From contig NZ_JADOEP010000008.1 of NCBI RefSeq assembly GCF_016745275.1, positions 62,001 through 126,000 of the forward strand: a stretch of 64,000 nucleotides of DNA, read 5' to 3'. Positions 8,842 to 18,765 of the stretch are shown here, piece after piece. The notes below the pieces were generated by a model. That model made no database searches. It had not been told where the DNA came from and saw only the letters and a program-made list of their open reading frames with translations. Origin of the DNA: Enterococcus sp. BWB1-3 (GTDB lineage: Bacteria > Bacillota > Bacilli > Lactobacillales > Enterococcaceae). The first letter of the stretch is position 1. Each line of letters begins with the position of its first letter. A program made the position numbers and the translations under genes.

Positions 8842-9870
8842 ATGGTCAGAAGAGGAGAAAAAAATTGCAAGCGGAAAGATGGCTGCTGGGAAGACAGGTA
8901 TAAAAAAGCCCAAAATAGAAAAGAAAAAATTGTTTACAAGTATACTTATAGGAATGAATATATAGAAATATGTGAAAAATTGTCAACAAAAAACATAACA
9001 TTATAGAAGATTCAGAAATATTATTTTGTAGAAGAATGGATGAATTACTGGCTGCGGGAAGTAATAAAGAAACAAGTAAAACAATCTACATAGATTAGCT
9101 ACGAGGTGAAATTCAGAAATCATATCAGCTTTTTTAGTAAGAAAAAAATATTTTTATTATAAAAAATAATGTATCTAGGTTTTTTTTACTATTTATCACA
9201 AAAAAATATTAGGATAATACGTCCGGAAACATTTCTGTTATATTTCAAAAATATCTTAGACGTGTGCAATAAACACTAAATATTCAAAGAACATGTACCT
9301 TCACTTGCAAAAAGCTTGAATTATATGGACTTCGAGAAAACTATTGTTCCACTGTTATTATTGGTTTAGCAACAGGAATGAGAATTGGAGAACTGTGCGG
9401 GTTGAAATGGACAGATATTGATTTTACTGAAGATATTATAAATATTAAGCATACACTTTAAAGAATTCCTATTCCAGATAACTTAAAGAAAATAAAAATA
9501 ATCATAAATAGTCAAAAAATAAAAGGAGTATTTCGCAAGATTACATTGGCTAAAAATTTGAACATCTATCTATTATAAAAGAAAAAACAGCTAGTTTCAG
9601 AGTATATCGCATCAAACAATGTCAGTTTTATGGAACCAAGAATAATTAATTACAGCTTAAAGAAAACAATTGTAAAATGTAACATTGAATCTTTTAACTT
9701 CAATACCTTAAGATATACCTCCGCTGTATGCGGTTATAGAAAGCTGAGTAGCTATTTCTTCATTAAGTAAATTACTAGACCATACTTCCATTGAACCCAC
9801 ACTGGATACCTATACTGATTCACTGTAGGAAAAAGAAGAGAAGTAGTTGAAACGATTGCTCGGCAACAAT
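8842..9870 (+). pseudogene. Decayed tyrosine recombinase (integrase) gene
   Basis: Scattered pieces in shifting frames match the intact recombinase at 35533-36648 in order. They are MVRRGEKNCKRKDGCWEDRY at the N-terminus (from 8842), EEWMNYWLREV..QVKQST then a stop (about 9030-9100), ATGMRIGELCGLKWTDID around 9370-9423 with the catalytic Arg, RIPIPDNLKK (about 9463), EPRIINYSLKKTI and LRYTSAV (about 9632-9730), and SLSKLLDH then LDTYTDSL (about 9755-9828), which keeps the catalytic Tyr. The HxxR box is damaged. Several stops, frameshifts and a central deletion make it non-functional. It faces right, opposite to the WxL operon, whereas the intact copy faces its operon. Confidence 0.85.
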
Positions 9871-10043
9871 TTCAGCAATTATTATAAATCATTAAAGAGT
9901 CATCAAGAATATTCTTCCTATATTTGAAAATAAGTATTTTAGCTATAAAAATTTAAAAATGATGATGCAAAGTGCTGTAATGGCCGGAAACCTACTATAA
10001 ATTAAGCATGAATTTCAACAACCGGGAGATTACTTGTACGGCC

Positions 10044-10065
10044 TTTTCTTGTAATTCACAGTTAT
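10044..10065. repeat. Candidate right recombination site of the decayed switch
   Basis: Inverted, diverged counterpart (16/22) of the dyad at 8601-8622. It lies in the 364-base gene-free stretch between the dead recombinase and the Mga-type gene. I see nothing else clear in that stretch. ATTTTAGCT at 9936-9944 matches part of the intact switch site but has no partner on the left side. Confidence 0.35.
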
Positions 10066-10234
10066 TACGTACCAATTGCAAATTTTCTGATTAATAACCA
10101 TGTATTTTAGAAAGTTTTCTACAGTTTCAGAAAAATATTTTTTCATGCTTTTATTGTATTTACGGGTAGTTCCCCATTGAGGCTTTTCATAAAAAAATGT
10201 ATACTTCACTTAATAAGCAAGAGGAGAAAATTAT

Positions 10235-11686
10235 ATGTATTCATTAGCAAAAAACCTTATTACTGAAAAAGATTTAAGCAGAAAAATCAGTCTTCTCGAA
10301 AATTTAGTAAATCATCCGCAATTGACCGCAAAAGAACTGGCGGCCAATATTGGTACAACAGAACGAACTGTTTTTAATGATATCCAATCTTTGAGAAGCG
10401 ATTTACCTATGGGATGGCAACTGGAAGCCGATGGGAATAATGGCTTGTCGCTTATTTCTGCTGACTATGCAACAACTAATGAAGTCTGGGAATATTTCAT
10501 GAAGGATTCCATCAGTATTCAACTTATCAAGAAATTACTTTTTTCAAAAAAACTCGCAGTACAGACCTTTGTTAACACTCACGGAATTTCTTTTGAAACA
10601 CTAAAACGCCACACTAAAAAAGTTAATCAGAAATTAAAAGATTTTCAGCTGCGCATTACTGTCTCTGCCACCGCTATTTCTTTGACAGGTGAAGAATCAA
10701 GTATTCGTGTCTTCTACCATCGTCTGCTTCTGCCCTTTACTCATAACAATTTTTTCTTCGAGGAATATGCCATTCATCAAACCAATTACCGTGATTTTCT
10801 TGCAAGAATTTCACGAGCAGGTATTGGTATTGAAACAGAAGAAATTTTTGGCACCTGCTGGTTTTTCATAAATACAATTCGAATCAAGGCCGGATGTTTA
10901 ACAGAGGATTTTCATTTTGATGAAGAAGATGCACTCTTTAAACTTTATCATAAAGATCTGGAAAAACTGTATGCTTCTGAAGGTATTCGGTTAAATAAAA
11001 CGGAGCATTTCTTTGCCTTTTTCTGTTTCATTGAAAGCTGGAATTACAGTGTTATTCCTGATGCCTTTTTGAAAAATCTTCTATTAAAAGAATATCCTGA
11101 TTTGTTTGCCGGAGCGAATCGTTTTGTAAGCGGCTTGTCTGCCGCTTTAAATCAAAATAACTTAGATAAATCAGATTTGACAGAGAATCTTGTGCTGTTT
11201 TTACTAAAATATTTTGAATCCAAACAGCTTTCTGATAAATTTTTATTGGAATATCATGAGCTTTCATCATTGAGTCAGCGCCGATTTCCGGAGCTATACC
11301 AGTTAATCAGTCAAGAAGTTAAAAATTATGGATTAGATTATCTGTCTGATTCAGGCTATGTTATTAATACCTTAGCGTTTCTGATCAAAGAGGCCTTGTA
11401 TAGTATCAGTCCACGACAAATTACAGCTTATTTTCTTTTCCAAGGTGAACCAGCATGGAAAAGCTTTTTATACAGAGAACTGCAGGATCTTCTGGGAAAC
11501 AGGGTTCATTTAAAAAACCTGAATACAGATGAGCTCAGCAATTATCAGTTAGAAGAAAATGATATTATTATTTCAAACTATCCATTGCAATACCAATCCA
11601 AACAGACAGTTGTTTATGTCTCTTCCATTCCCACACAAAACGAAATGCAGGAAATCAGGGAGCTTATTCGCCCTTTTTACCTCTAA
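10235..11686 (+). CDS. Mga-family transcriptional regulator
   Basis: This is a 483-aa cytoplasmic regulator. The N-terminal helix-turn-helix is visible at about residues 20-62 (LLENLVNHPQLTAKELA, then TTERTVFNDIQSL), and a second Mga-type HTH follows at about 75-160. The central part resembles the PRD-like domains of Mga/AtxA. The C-terminus (about 400-483) has a IIB-like alternation ending NDIIISNYPLQY. A GAGGAG site lies 8 bases before ATG 10235. It stands alone, between the relic of the switch and the convergent ATPase. Mga proteins control surface and sugar genes in streptococci and enterococci. Its targets are unknown, but the WxL operon is a neighbouring candidate. Confidence 0.8.
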   Translation: MYSLAKNLITEKDLSRKISLLENLVNHPQLTAKELAANIGTTERTVFNDIQSLRSDLPMGWQLEADGNNGLSLISADYATTNEVWEYFMKDSISIQLIKKLLFSKKLAVQTFVNTHGISFETLKRHTKKVNQKLKDFQLRITVSATAISLTGEESSIRVFYHRLLLPFTHNNFFFEEYAIHQTNYRDFLARISRAGIGIETEEIFGTCWFFINTIRIKAGCLTEDFHFDEEDALFKLYHKDLEKLYASEGIRLNKTEHFFAFFCFIESWNYSVIPDAFLKNLLLKEYPDLFAGANRFVSGLSAALNQNNLDKSDLTENLVLFLLKYFESKQLSDKFLLEYHELSSLSQRRFPELYQLISQEVKNYGLDYLSDSGYVINTLAFLIKEALYSISPRQITAYFLFQGEPAWKSFLYRELQDLLGNRVHLKNLNTDELSNYQLEENDIIISNYPLQYQSKQTVVYVSSIPTQNEMQEIRELIRPFYL

Positions 11687-11694
11687 AAAATACA

Positions 11695-11748
11695 AAAAGC
11701 CCATTTACTGTTCAGCATTCTGGCTGTTTTCAGTAAATAGGCTTTTTT
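11695..11748. terminator. Bidirectional terminator
   Basis: The arms GCCCATTTACTG and CAGTAAATAGGC enclose a 28-base loop and are bordered by A-run and T-run, so the structure can end both the rightward Mga-type gene (stop 11686) and the leftward ATPase gene (stop 11752). Confidence 0.8.
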
Positions 11749-11751
11749 AAA

Positions 11752-14334
11752 TTAAATCATTACTTCTTTTGCTGTTTTTCTTGCTTTAATTTTTTTAGAC
11801 ACCAGCTTTTCTACTTCTACAACGAGGAATATAATCAATGTATTCAGCAGAATTGGCAGGTGTTGGCTAAGTGACAATGCTGTTGTCCCAATCATATTCT
11901 GTGCGATTGGAAGAAGAAGAACTGCCCCCTGCAAAATGGCCAGACATCCAAGTGAGATGAAAAGGGCCCGATTTTTAAACAGGTTCTTATTAATTGCCGG
12001 GTCCAGAAGCTCTCTGCAGTTAATCATGTAAAAAGCCTGTGCCAGTACAATATTTTGTAAAAGTAGGGTCTGTTGTACCTGAATACTGTCATACTGCATT
12101 GACAGCAGGTAGGCAGGAATCGTAATCAACAGAGATACATACAGAATTCGAAATAGGCTGTAGCCAGAAAGAATCGGCTCTTTTGGATCTCTCGGCATCC
12201 GCTGCATAATTTTCGGATGCGCCTGCTCAAAACCAAGTGCATAAGACAATGTAATGGTTGTCACCATATTCACCCAAAGAATTTGAACTGGTGTCAAAGG
12301 TAGTTCCCGATTAGTCAAAAGAGCAAAAATTACAATCAGTCCTTGAGCTAATGCTGTCGGCAGGAAGAAATTGATTGTCTTTTTCAAGTTGTCAAAAATT
12401 CTTCTCCCTTCTTTTACCGCACGGGTAATTGTCGCAAAGTTATCATCTGCCAATACCATATCTGCAGCCTGCTTGCTCACTTCACTTCCCTTAATCCCCA
12501 TAGCGATACCAATATCTGCTTTTTTCAACGCAGGTGCATCATTCACACCATCTCCGGTCATTCCCACAACATCGCCATTTTGCTGCAAAGCCGTTACAAT
12601 TCTCAGCTTATGCTCCGGGGTTGTCCGCGCAAAAACATCAACTGATTTTACTTTCATCTGTAACTCATCATCTGTTAAGTAATCAATCTCTTTTCCTTCC
12701 AATACCTGTGCAGTATGATTCAGTCCAATTTGTCTGCCGATTGATTGAGCGGTATCCTTGTGATCTCCTGTAATCATTTTTACAGCAACGCCCGCCTGTT
12801 GTGCTTCTTTGACAGCATGAATCGCTGACTCTTTCGGAGGATCAATAATTCCTGTCAGCCCTATCATTGTCAGCTCATTCAAAATTTCATGTGTTAGCAG
12901 CTCATTTTCAATTAATTCTTTTGAAGCAAAGCCAAGAACACGACGTCCTTCTTTAGCCAAGTCAGCGGCTTTTTGCTCCCAATATTTCTGTTGAACACTG
13001 GATAACTTTGCTTTTTCAAGCAATACTTCTGGAGCCCCTTTTACAAATAGCACTTTTTTACCTTCCGTATTGCGATGAACAGTTGCCATGTACTTGTAAG
13101 CAGAACTGAAAGGAATTTTTTCCAGTTTGTCCAGATACGGTACAGAAAGCGGATCTACATATTTCAGCAATGCCAGTTCAGTTGGGTTTCCACTTAGCTC
13201 TTCCAGCTGCTGATCTTCCTGAAGTTTCAAATCCTGACAGTTATTCATAATGGAGAAAAGCCTGGTTTCAGCACTCATTTTTCTGTCAGCCTCTTCGCTG
13301 TCCATTGGCAGAACAATATCCACAACAGTCATCTCGTTTTTTGTCAGGGTTCCTGTTTTATCCGAACAAATAACGGTCATCGCTCCCAGTGTTTCCACTG
13401 CCGGCATACTTTTAACGATTGCTTTTTCCTGTGCCATTTCCTTTACGCCCATAGACAAGATCATTGTTAGAACTGCCGGCAACCCCTCTGGAATCACAGA
13501 CACAATCAATGCAATAACAGAAGAAAGAAGCAGGCTGAAATTCATTCCATATCTGAAGGTTGTGAAAAAAATCAGAAATACGATAAAGCCCATCAATCCT
13601 TTAAAAATTTGCTTATTCAGCTGATTCATTTTTCGAATTAAAGGCGTTGTCTGTTTTTGAACAGATTGTAATGCCGCATTAATCTGACCAATCTGTGTCT
13701 CATCGCCTGTCGCAACAACTGCACCATTTCCTGAACCGGCCTGTACTAACGTTCCTGAAAATGCCATATTGGTTCGATCGCCCAATGGGGTATCTTCTGC
13801 CAATTCCTCTTCCTGCTTTTCAACAGGCAAAGATTCTCCCGTGAGTGCAGATTCTTCTATAACTAACTCATGCGTCTCCAATAATCGAATATCCGCCGGA
13901 ACAACATCACCGCTTTGCAGAACCACAATATCACCGACCACAAGCGTATTAGAATCCACCGTTTTTCTGATTCCTTCTGAAAGGATAACCGCCTCTTGTC
14001 CCATCATCTGCTTCAGACCATTCAATGATTCCTCTGCTTTTCGCTCTTGAAAATAACCGATCAGTCCATTAATCACAACAACAGCTAAAATTATACCCAT
14101 TTCAACATAGCTTCCCGTAATACCTTTCAGCAATGCAGCAACCATCAATACAATCATTAACAAATCGATAAAATGCTTTCCCAGCTTTTGCCAAGTCTTC
14201 AATTCATTTTTCTCTGATAAACTATTTGGTCCTTCGCTTTGAAGCTTCATCAATCGTTCTTTCTGATTCATGCCTTCAGATGATATATTTAAACTTCGAG
14301 TAATGTCTTCTTTTTTTAGATTGTGCCATTTCAT
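11752..14334 (-). CDS. P-type cation-transporting ATPase (P2 type)
   Basis: An 860-aa membrane pump. It has the N-terminal cation-ATPase domain, ALTGES in the actuator domain (about residue 161), the phosphorylation motif DKTGTLT (about 326), the nucleotide-domain FVKGAPE and the hinge TGDGVNDAPAL (about 597). Ten membrane helices are expected. Helix M4 carries PEGLPAV, as in Ca2+ pumps. Helix M6 reads NMVTTITL rather than the NxxxD arrangement of SERCA-type pumps, so one usual calcium ligand is absent and Ca2+ should not be assumed; Na+ or another cation is possible. It is monocistronic, with terminators on both sides. Confidence 0.85.
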   Translation of the reverse strand: MKWHNLKKEDITRSLNISSEGMNQKERLMKLQSEGPNSLSEKNELKTWQKLGKHFIDLLMIVLMVAALLKGITGSYVEMGIILAVVVINGLIGYFQERKAEESLNGLKQMMGQEAVILSEGIRKTVDSNTLVVGDIVVLQSGDVVPADIRLLETHELVIEESALTGESLPVEKQEEELAEDTPLGDRTNMAFSGTLVQAGSGNGAVVATGDETQIGQINAALQSVQKQTTPLIRKMNQLNKQIFKGLMGFIVFLIFFTTFRYGMNFSLLLSSVIALIVSVIPEGLPAVLTMILSMGVKEMAQEKAIVKSMPAVETLGAMTVICSDKTGTLTKNEMTVVDIVLPMDSEEADRKMSAETRLFSIMNNCQDLKLQEDQQLEELSGNPTELALLKYVDPLSVPYLDKLEKIPFSSAYKYMATVHRNTEGKKVLFVKGAPEVLLEKAKLSSVQQKYWEQKAADLAKEGRRVLGFASKELIENELLTHEILNELTMIGLTGIIDPPKESAIHAVKEAQQAGVAVKMITGDHKDTAQSIGRQIGLNHTAQVLEGKEIDYLTDDELQMKVKSVDVFARTTPEHKLRIVTALQQNGDVVGMTGDGVNDAPALKKADIGIAMGIKGSEVSKQAADMVLADDNFATITRAVKEGRRIFDNLKKTINFFLPTALAQGLIVIFALLTNRELPLTPVQILWVNMVTTITLSYALGFEQAHPKIMQRMPRDPKEPILSGYSLFRILYVSLLITIPAYLLSMQYDSIQVQQTLLLQNIVLAQAFYMINCRELLDPAINKNLFKNRALFISLGCLAILQGAVLLLPIAQNMIGTTALSLSQHLPILLNTLIIFLVVEVEKLVSKKIKARKTAKEVMI

Positions 14335-14423
14335 TGCTGATTTCCTCCTGTGAGCTTTCTATTTATACTCTTAGTATACGAGCTTCCAGGATTTATGGAG
14401 GTCACGTTTTTCAGCCAGATATG

Positions 14424-14469
14424 AAAAAAATGGGGCGTGACAAGCATCTGTCCCATCCCCATTTTTTTT
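14424..14469 (-). terminator. Terminator downstream of the pilus locus
   Basis: AAAAATGGGG and CCCCATTTTT form a stem with long A/T runs on both sides. It lies 54 bases after the stop of the last leftward gene of the pilus locus (14523) and before the ATPase start, so it closes the pilus transcription unit. Confidence 0.75.
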
Positions 14470-14522
14470 CACAATTTTAAACATGATTTAAGAAATTGAA
14501 TCCTTACCACTTTCTATTTTAT

Positions 14523-14858
14523 TCAACTTACTGTATAAAGTAATGCCCCTTTTTCGTATGCTTGTTGAGCAGGTAGTTTTTCCAAATAGGATTTTAAGTA
14601 ATCTGCTTCAATACAGGTAATCATTTCAGAACTGTCTCTAAACCATTCTTCCTCCATATGTCCTATATAGAAAAACAGCAGCTGGCATTTCTCGTCAATT
14701 CCATGAAGTTTCGAAATACTCTCTGAAAAATTTTCTGCATTTATTTTTGCTATGAGATGTACAGCCTGATTTTGAAGATCCTTATAATATTTTTCTGTTG
14801 TTTGATCTATTTTTCCATCAGAAAATCCAGATAATTCACGTTCCCAAGAAAAGTTCAT
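14523..14858 (-). CDS. Small cytoplasmic protein of unknown function
   Basis: 111 aa starting MNFSWERELSG at ATG 14858, 7 bases after TAGGAG. The longer upstream frame overlaps the adhesin gene and has no ribosome site. No signal peptide or membrane helix is seen. The predicted character is mostly helical and acidic (KIDQTTEKYYKDLQ, YIGHMEEEWFRDSSEM). It begins 10 bases after the stop of the 1298-aa surface protein and is the last gene before a terminator, so it is likely cotranscribed with it. I do not recognise the family. Confidence 0.65.
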   Translation of the reverse strand: MNFSWERELSGFSDGKIDQTTEKYYKDLQNQAVHLIAKINAENFSESISKLHGIDEKCQLLFFYIGHMEEEWFRDSSEMITCIEADYLKSYLEKLPAQQAYEKGALLYTVS

Positions 14859-14868
14859 TTTATCACTC

Positions 14869-17800
14869 CTATTCTGTAACAAAGTCCCATTTATTATTCC
14901 AGTACACCCATTTATCGACCGCTCCATCATTATATTTTACAGAAATCTTATTTCGAATTTCATCAACTGGAATATCCAACTGCATTGAATCTGTTGTCTT
15001 TTTTAATGGCACTGTATACGTTTTATAGACACTGCCATCCATATACACCGTAAATTCAGTAATATTGGAATAGAAAACCTTCAATCGCTGATTGACCACA
15101 GACAGATAGACAGCTTCACCGCTTTCCTTCTTCACACCAGGAACAACTAGTACACTGTCTTCTGCACTGAGCTGTTTATGATTATGTGTATCATTTGGCG
15201 GACCAATAATAAATGGTTCTTCAAGTGTGGATTCTCCGATAACTGTTGCTGTTGTTTTAATAGCCTGTGTATCATCTTTTACTACCGCACTTAAACTGAA
15301 GGATACAATATTCCCTGGCTTCAATTCTGATTTCAGGTAAACATCCAGTGTATTTTCCGCTGATTTATACTCATAAGAATCAACAGCCGAATTATTCAAC
15401 AGTTTATCGAATGAATCATACTGGAGCTGATCTGATAAAGTCACTGTTACTTTCGGCTTTTTAACAGGATCCCTTCCGGAATTTCTGCTGTCGCCGCTTC
15501 TAACGGTTATTTCGTAAAGCAGCTGGTTTCCTTTTGTTAAAATCGGAATATCTTCCTCATTACGATCAAATCCTTCCGGAACCTCAATAATGATTTCCGG
15601 GTTTGACGGCGCCGCTGCTGTTGCCTCAAAATATAGTGATGGAGTAAACCGTTGGTCACCAACCGCGTCATGATACCCTTCATAGCTGTCATAGGTAAAA
15701 GCCGACGGATTAATATTTCCTGCCGCTCCATTAGGGGTGTCTGTAAATGTATCCGGCAGTGCCCCGCTTGTCCCTACCACATCAGCAGTATCTTTTGCAA
15801 AGATTTCAATAGTTTCTCCTACAAGCAGATAGTCAGATAAGTCAAACACCCATTTTTTCTTTGTCAGTTCTGAATCTGAGACAGATTCACTATCTGCAGT
15901 AATTTCTTCATACAATAAATTTCCATCATTGTCTGTCAGGAAATTTTCACCTATTTTCGCAAAAATAAGTACTTTGTCCATCTGTTTCTGATCTCGTTCA
16001 TCCCATAAATCAATCATTCCAGTCAACTGCTTCGTTGTATCAGTAACTTTTTCCATATCACCTGTCAGACTCATTGGAGGAGTGACATCCTGAACAACGA
16101 CTGTTTCAACCTTGATGTCTTCTGCATTACTATGAATATTTTGACTGGAAGAAGCATCCATGGAACCGCCGCGATAGGCATCCAGCACGTTGACCCGTTC
16201 CCCTTCACGAAGAAAATCGTCTAATTCCCACTCAAAGATACCTCCTCTGGCTGCTTCACCATACACAGCTACACCCGGCAGGACATCATTCATCCCTTTT
16301 GTGGACACAATCGCCTTTTCTTTTTCAGTACCGTCAGCATTTAAGATTTGAAGGGTTATCCAAACTTCTTCTTCCCAAGCATCTCTGGATTCACTTCCAT
16401 CATCAGAATATGGGACCGTTACATGACCATAAACATGTTTATCCGCATTTGTAGGTACTCTCAGTTCATCAACAACCGCCCGATAGTTATTACCAGTCAT
16501 TCGTGTATACTTATCAGCTCCTTCATAATTAGTGGCGTTGAACTGACCGGGAAATTCAGAGTAAGAAATAGTCTTAAAATCTCTCCCAGTCAACTCATAG
16601 CCGATTTTGCTCCAAAAAACATCAGGATTTGCATCCAAATCAACATTGTTTTTCTTTTTCCAGACAGAAAGACTAACATTATTTGAAGTAAACGTCTGGT
16701 TATTTCCAAAAATACCGGTTGAAAAAACCTGTCCGCCATTGATACGATTATTCCTAAAATCATAAAAGATGGGTTCATCTATTTGAATATCAATTTGGGC
16801 TGCTCCAGCATGAACAATACCTCGTTCTGCGCCATAGGTTGTTCCTTCCATCCGAAAGGTTGAGTCCTTTCCTATGATGAACCGGAAATCACCACTTAGT
16901 GCTTCAATTGCAGGACCATCAGAAGATTTTGCATAAATGGTGCTTCCAGGATCCTCGATTTCAAAAAGTGAAACGCCATAGGAATCAACAGTGAATTGTA
17001 TCGCCTGCTGACCACCTGTATCACCGCCATTTTGCGCCCGGTTATTTCCGTTTTTCACAATATTCACCTTGCCGCCGGATTTAGCAATAAAGCTGTTGTC
17101 TCTACCATACAGTCTTACCGCTGCTGCTGCCCCAGAATGCTTAATCACATTCATCTCTGCATTGTTCGTAACAGAAAATGTCTGTGCACCTACCAGACGA
17201 AAGCGTAATGTTGAACAATAATTATGTGCTTCACCATCTGCTTCCAAAGTTAAAATACTGCCCTCACCATCCAGATTAAAAACGCCGTCTATAACCTGAT
17301 TGACAAATGCTGAGGATGTCCTTGGATTATCCTTTCCTGCTTCAGAGCTTGAAGCCTGCGCATAGACATGAACAACCGCTCCTCCCAAAACCTCTGTCTT
17401 GGAAATACGTCCGTCTTTTGCACTGCCCTGAAGCGTGATAACCCCGCCGTCAGAACCATAGAATGACCCTTTTGACGTAGCGGTCAGTGTCGTCCCTTCA
17501 CCTACTACTGAAAAAACGATCACATTACTAGCCCCCTCATAGTTTGCCCAGACTGCTTGTCGCAAATCACTGGCCAAGACGACCTTTGAACCTTGATCTA
17601 TAATCAAGGATGTTTCAACCGAATTTGTTCCAGGATACAGACGAATAATCGTATGCGCCGCTGTAATTCGTACGTCTGCATTATTTGTTATATGAACATT
17701 TGAAGCACAGATTACTCCTTTAAAATTGTTTAAAGACGGGATGGTATTGCTGCTGTACCAATAAAATCTTCCCTGTATGTTGACATTTCCCTGAGGGATA

Positions 17801-18765
17801 CTTAGAAAATAGGGGCCTGCTGTACCAACTTGCTCATAAGAGCCTTCAACATTCTGGATATTAACCGTCCAATAAAAAGAAACTGCTGTATTAGAAGCAA
17901 AAATAAAGCCATCATTTCTAGCTGAATAATTTACTGAAAGATTCAACAGCTCAAACGTACAATCTGCCTTTTTAGTATCTCCCAACGTAAACGCTGTATT
18001 GGCTGTCGTTGTAAAAGCATACCCTTTTCCGTCTATAGTTAAATCTCTGGTAATATTTGCCAGTCTTGTACTTGTGGCAACAATATTCTCAGCAAATTCA
18101 ATTTTAGAAACAGCTGCAGTGTTTACTGCTGTAATCAACTCCTGATACGTGCTGACAACAGCAGTTTCTGACTGACTGTCATCCAACAATACAAACTGAT
18201 TCTTGCTATTTTTCAACGAAAGGTCAGCCATCCTTACTACCGAATTGGTAGATGATAGTTTTTCTGTTTCTGCTGTGGTTCCCACCTCTTCCAACTCGGC
18301 TGCTTCAAGATTTTCTGTTGAAATAGCTACCTTGTGTTTTTTAATTACCTTGCCTTTTCGAACTACCTGGAAGGTTTGTTCCTCTGTTTCAAGAATGGGA
18401 ATCGGCAATGACAGGCGAACCTTTTTATTGGCTGCCTTTATTTTTAGCTGAACCCCATTTTCTTCATTCGGTGCTTCTGTAAGCTCCACTTCATCAGACT
18501 GAAAATCCTCAAGTGATTCCATTGAGACAGACATAGCATCTGTTGACTGGAAAAGGATCGTTTCCTCCTTTGGCTGATTGATTTCAATCGTTACATAATA
18601 ATGACTCTGCTGATCATTGTACTCACTGGAAAGAACATAGTTGTTTTTCCCAAGATTCCCCAAAAAGTTAATAACCAGGATAACCAGTAAAGATGCTGTA
18701 AGCAGCAGGCTGCCTATTACCATCAGCAATTTAGGCTGAACAATTCTTCTGCGTTTCTTCTTCAT
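14869..18765 (-). CDS. Giant beta-helix surface protein of the pilus locus
   Basis: 1298 aa. The N-terminus is basic (MKKKRRRIVQPK) followed by a hydrophobic helix at about 13-35 without an obvious signal-peptidase site, so it may stay anchored by its N-terminus. Residues about 200-690 form a beta-helix-like array as in the 1421-aa WxL-cluster protein. The middle regions are clearly related (DELRVPTNADK, RDAWEEEVW, VYGEAARGGIFEW, DVTPP, YEGYHDAV). The C-terminus (about 1100-1298) has a DUF11-like part and ends DKWVYWNNKWDFVTE, with neither WxL nor sortase motif. The AGGAGG site precedes ATG 18765. It lies 633 bases after PilO in the same direction. An adhesive role with the pilus is inferred. 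Confidence 0.8.
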   Translation of the reverse strand: MKKKRRRIVQPKLLMVIGSLLLTASLLVILVINFLGNLGKNNYVLSSEYNDQQSHYYVTIEINQPKEETILFQSTDAMSVSMESLEDFQSDEVELTEAPNEENGVQLKIKAANKKVRLSLPIPILETEEQTFQVVRKGKVIKKHKVAISTENLEAAELEEVGTTAETEKLSSTNSVVRMADLSLKNSKNQFVLLDDSQSETAVVSTYQELITAVNTAAVSKIEFAENIVATSTRLANITRDLTIDGKGYAFTTTANTAFTLGDTKKADCTFELLNLSVNYSARNDGFIFASNTAVSFYWTVNIQNVEGSYEQVGTAGPYFLSIPQGNVNIQGRFYWYSSNTIPSLNNFKGVICASNVHITNNADVRITAAHTIIRLYPGTNSVETSLIIDQGSKVVLASDLRQAVWANYEGASNVIVFSVVGEGTTLTATSKGSFYGSDGGVITLQGSAKDGRISKTEVLGGAVVHVYAQASSSEAGKDNPRTSSAFVNQVIDGVFNLDGEGSILTLEADGEAHNYCSTLRFRLVGAQTFSVTNNAEMNVIKHSGAAAAVRLYGRDNSFIAKSGGKVNIVKNGNNRAQNGGDTGGQQAIQFTVDSYGVSLFEIEDPGSTIYAKSSDGPAIEALSGDFRFIIGKDSTFRMEGTTYGAERGIVHAGAAQIDIQIDEPIFYDFRNNRINGGQVFSTGIFGNNQTFTSNNVSLSVWKKKNNVDLDANPDVFWSKIGYELTGRDFKTISYSEFPGQFNATNYEGADKYTRMTGNNYRAVVDELRVPTNADKHVYGHVTVPYSDDGSESRDAWEEEVWITLQILNADGTEKEKAIVSTKGMNDVLPGVAVYGEAARGGIFEWELDDFLREGERVNVLDAYRGGSMDASSSQNIHSNAEDIKVETVVVQDVTPPMSLTGDMEKVTDTTKQLTGMIDLWDERDQKQMDKVLIFAKIGENFLTDNDGNLLYEEITADSESVSDSELTKKKWVFDLSDYLLVGETIEIFAKDTADVVGTSGALPDTFTDTPNGAAGNINPSAFTYDSYEGYHDAVGDQRFTPSLYFEATAAAPSNPEIIIEVPEGFDRNEEDIPILTKGNQLLYEITVRSGDSRNSGRDPVKKPKVTVTLSDQLQYDSFDKLLNNSAVDSYEYKSAENTLDVYLKSELKPGNIVSFSLSAVVKDDTQAIKTTATVIGESTLEEPFIIGPPNDTHNHKQLSAEDSVLVVPGVKKESGEAVYLSVVNQRLKVFYSNITEFTVYMDGSVYKTYTVPLKKTTDSMQLDIPVDEIRNKISVKYNDGAVDKWVYWNNKWDFVTE

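Noticed and set aside
9936-9944. ATTTTAGCT as a remnant of the intact switch site near the dead recombinase
   Set aside because: Only nine bases match in AT-rich DNA and no inverted partner was found on the left side.
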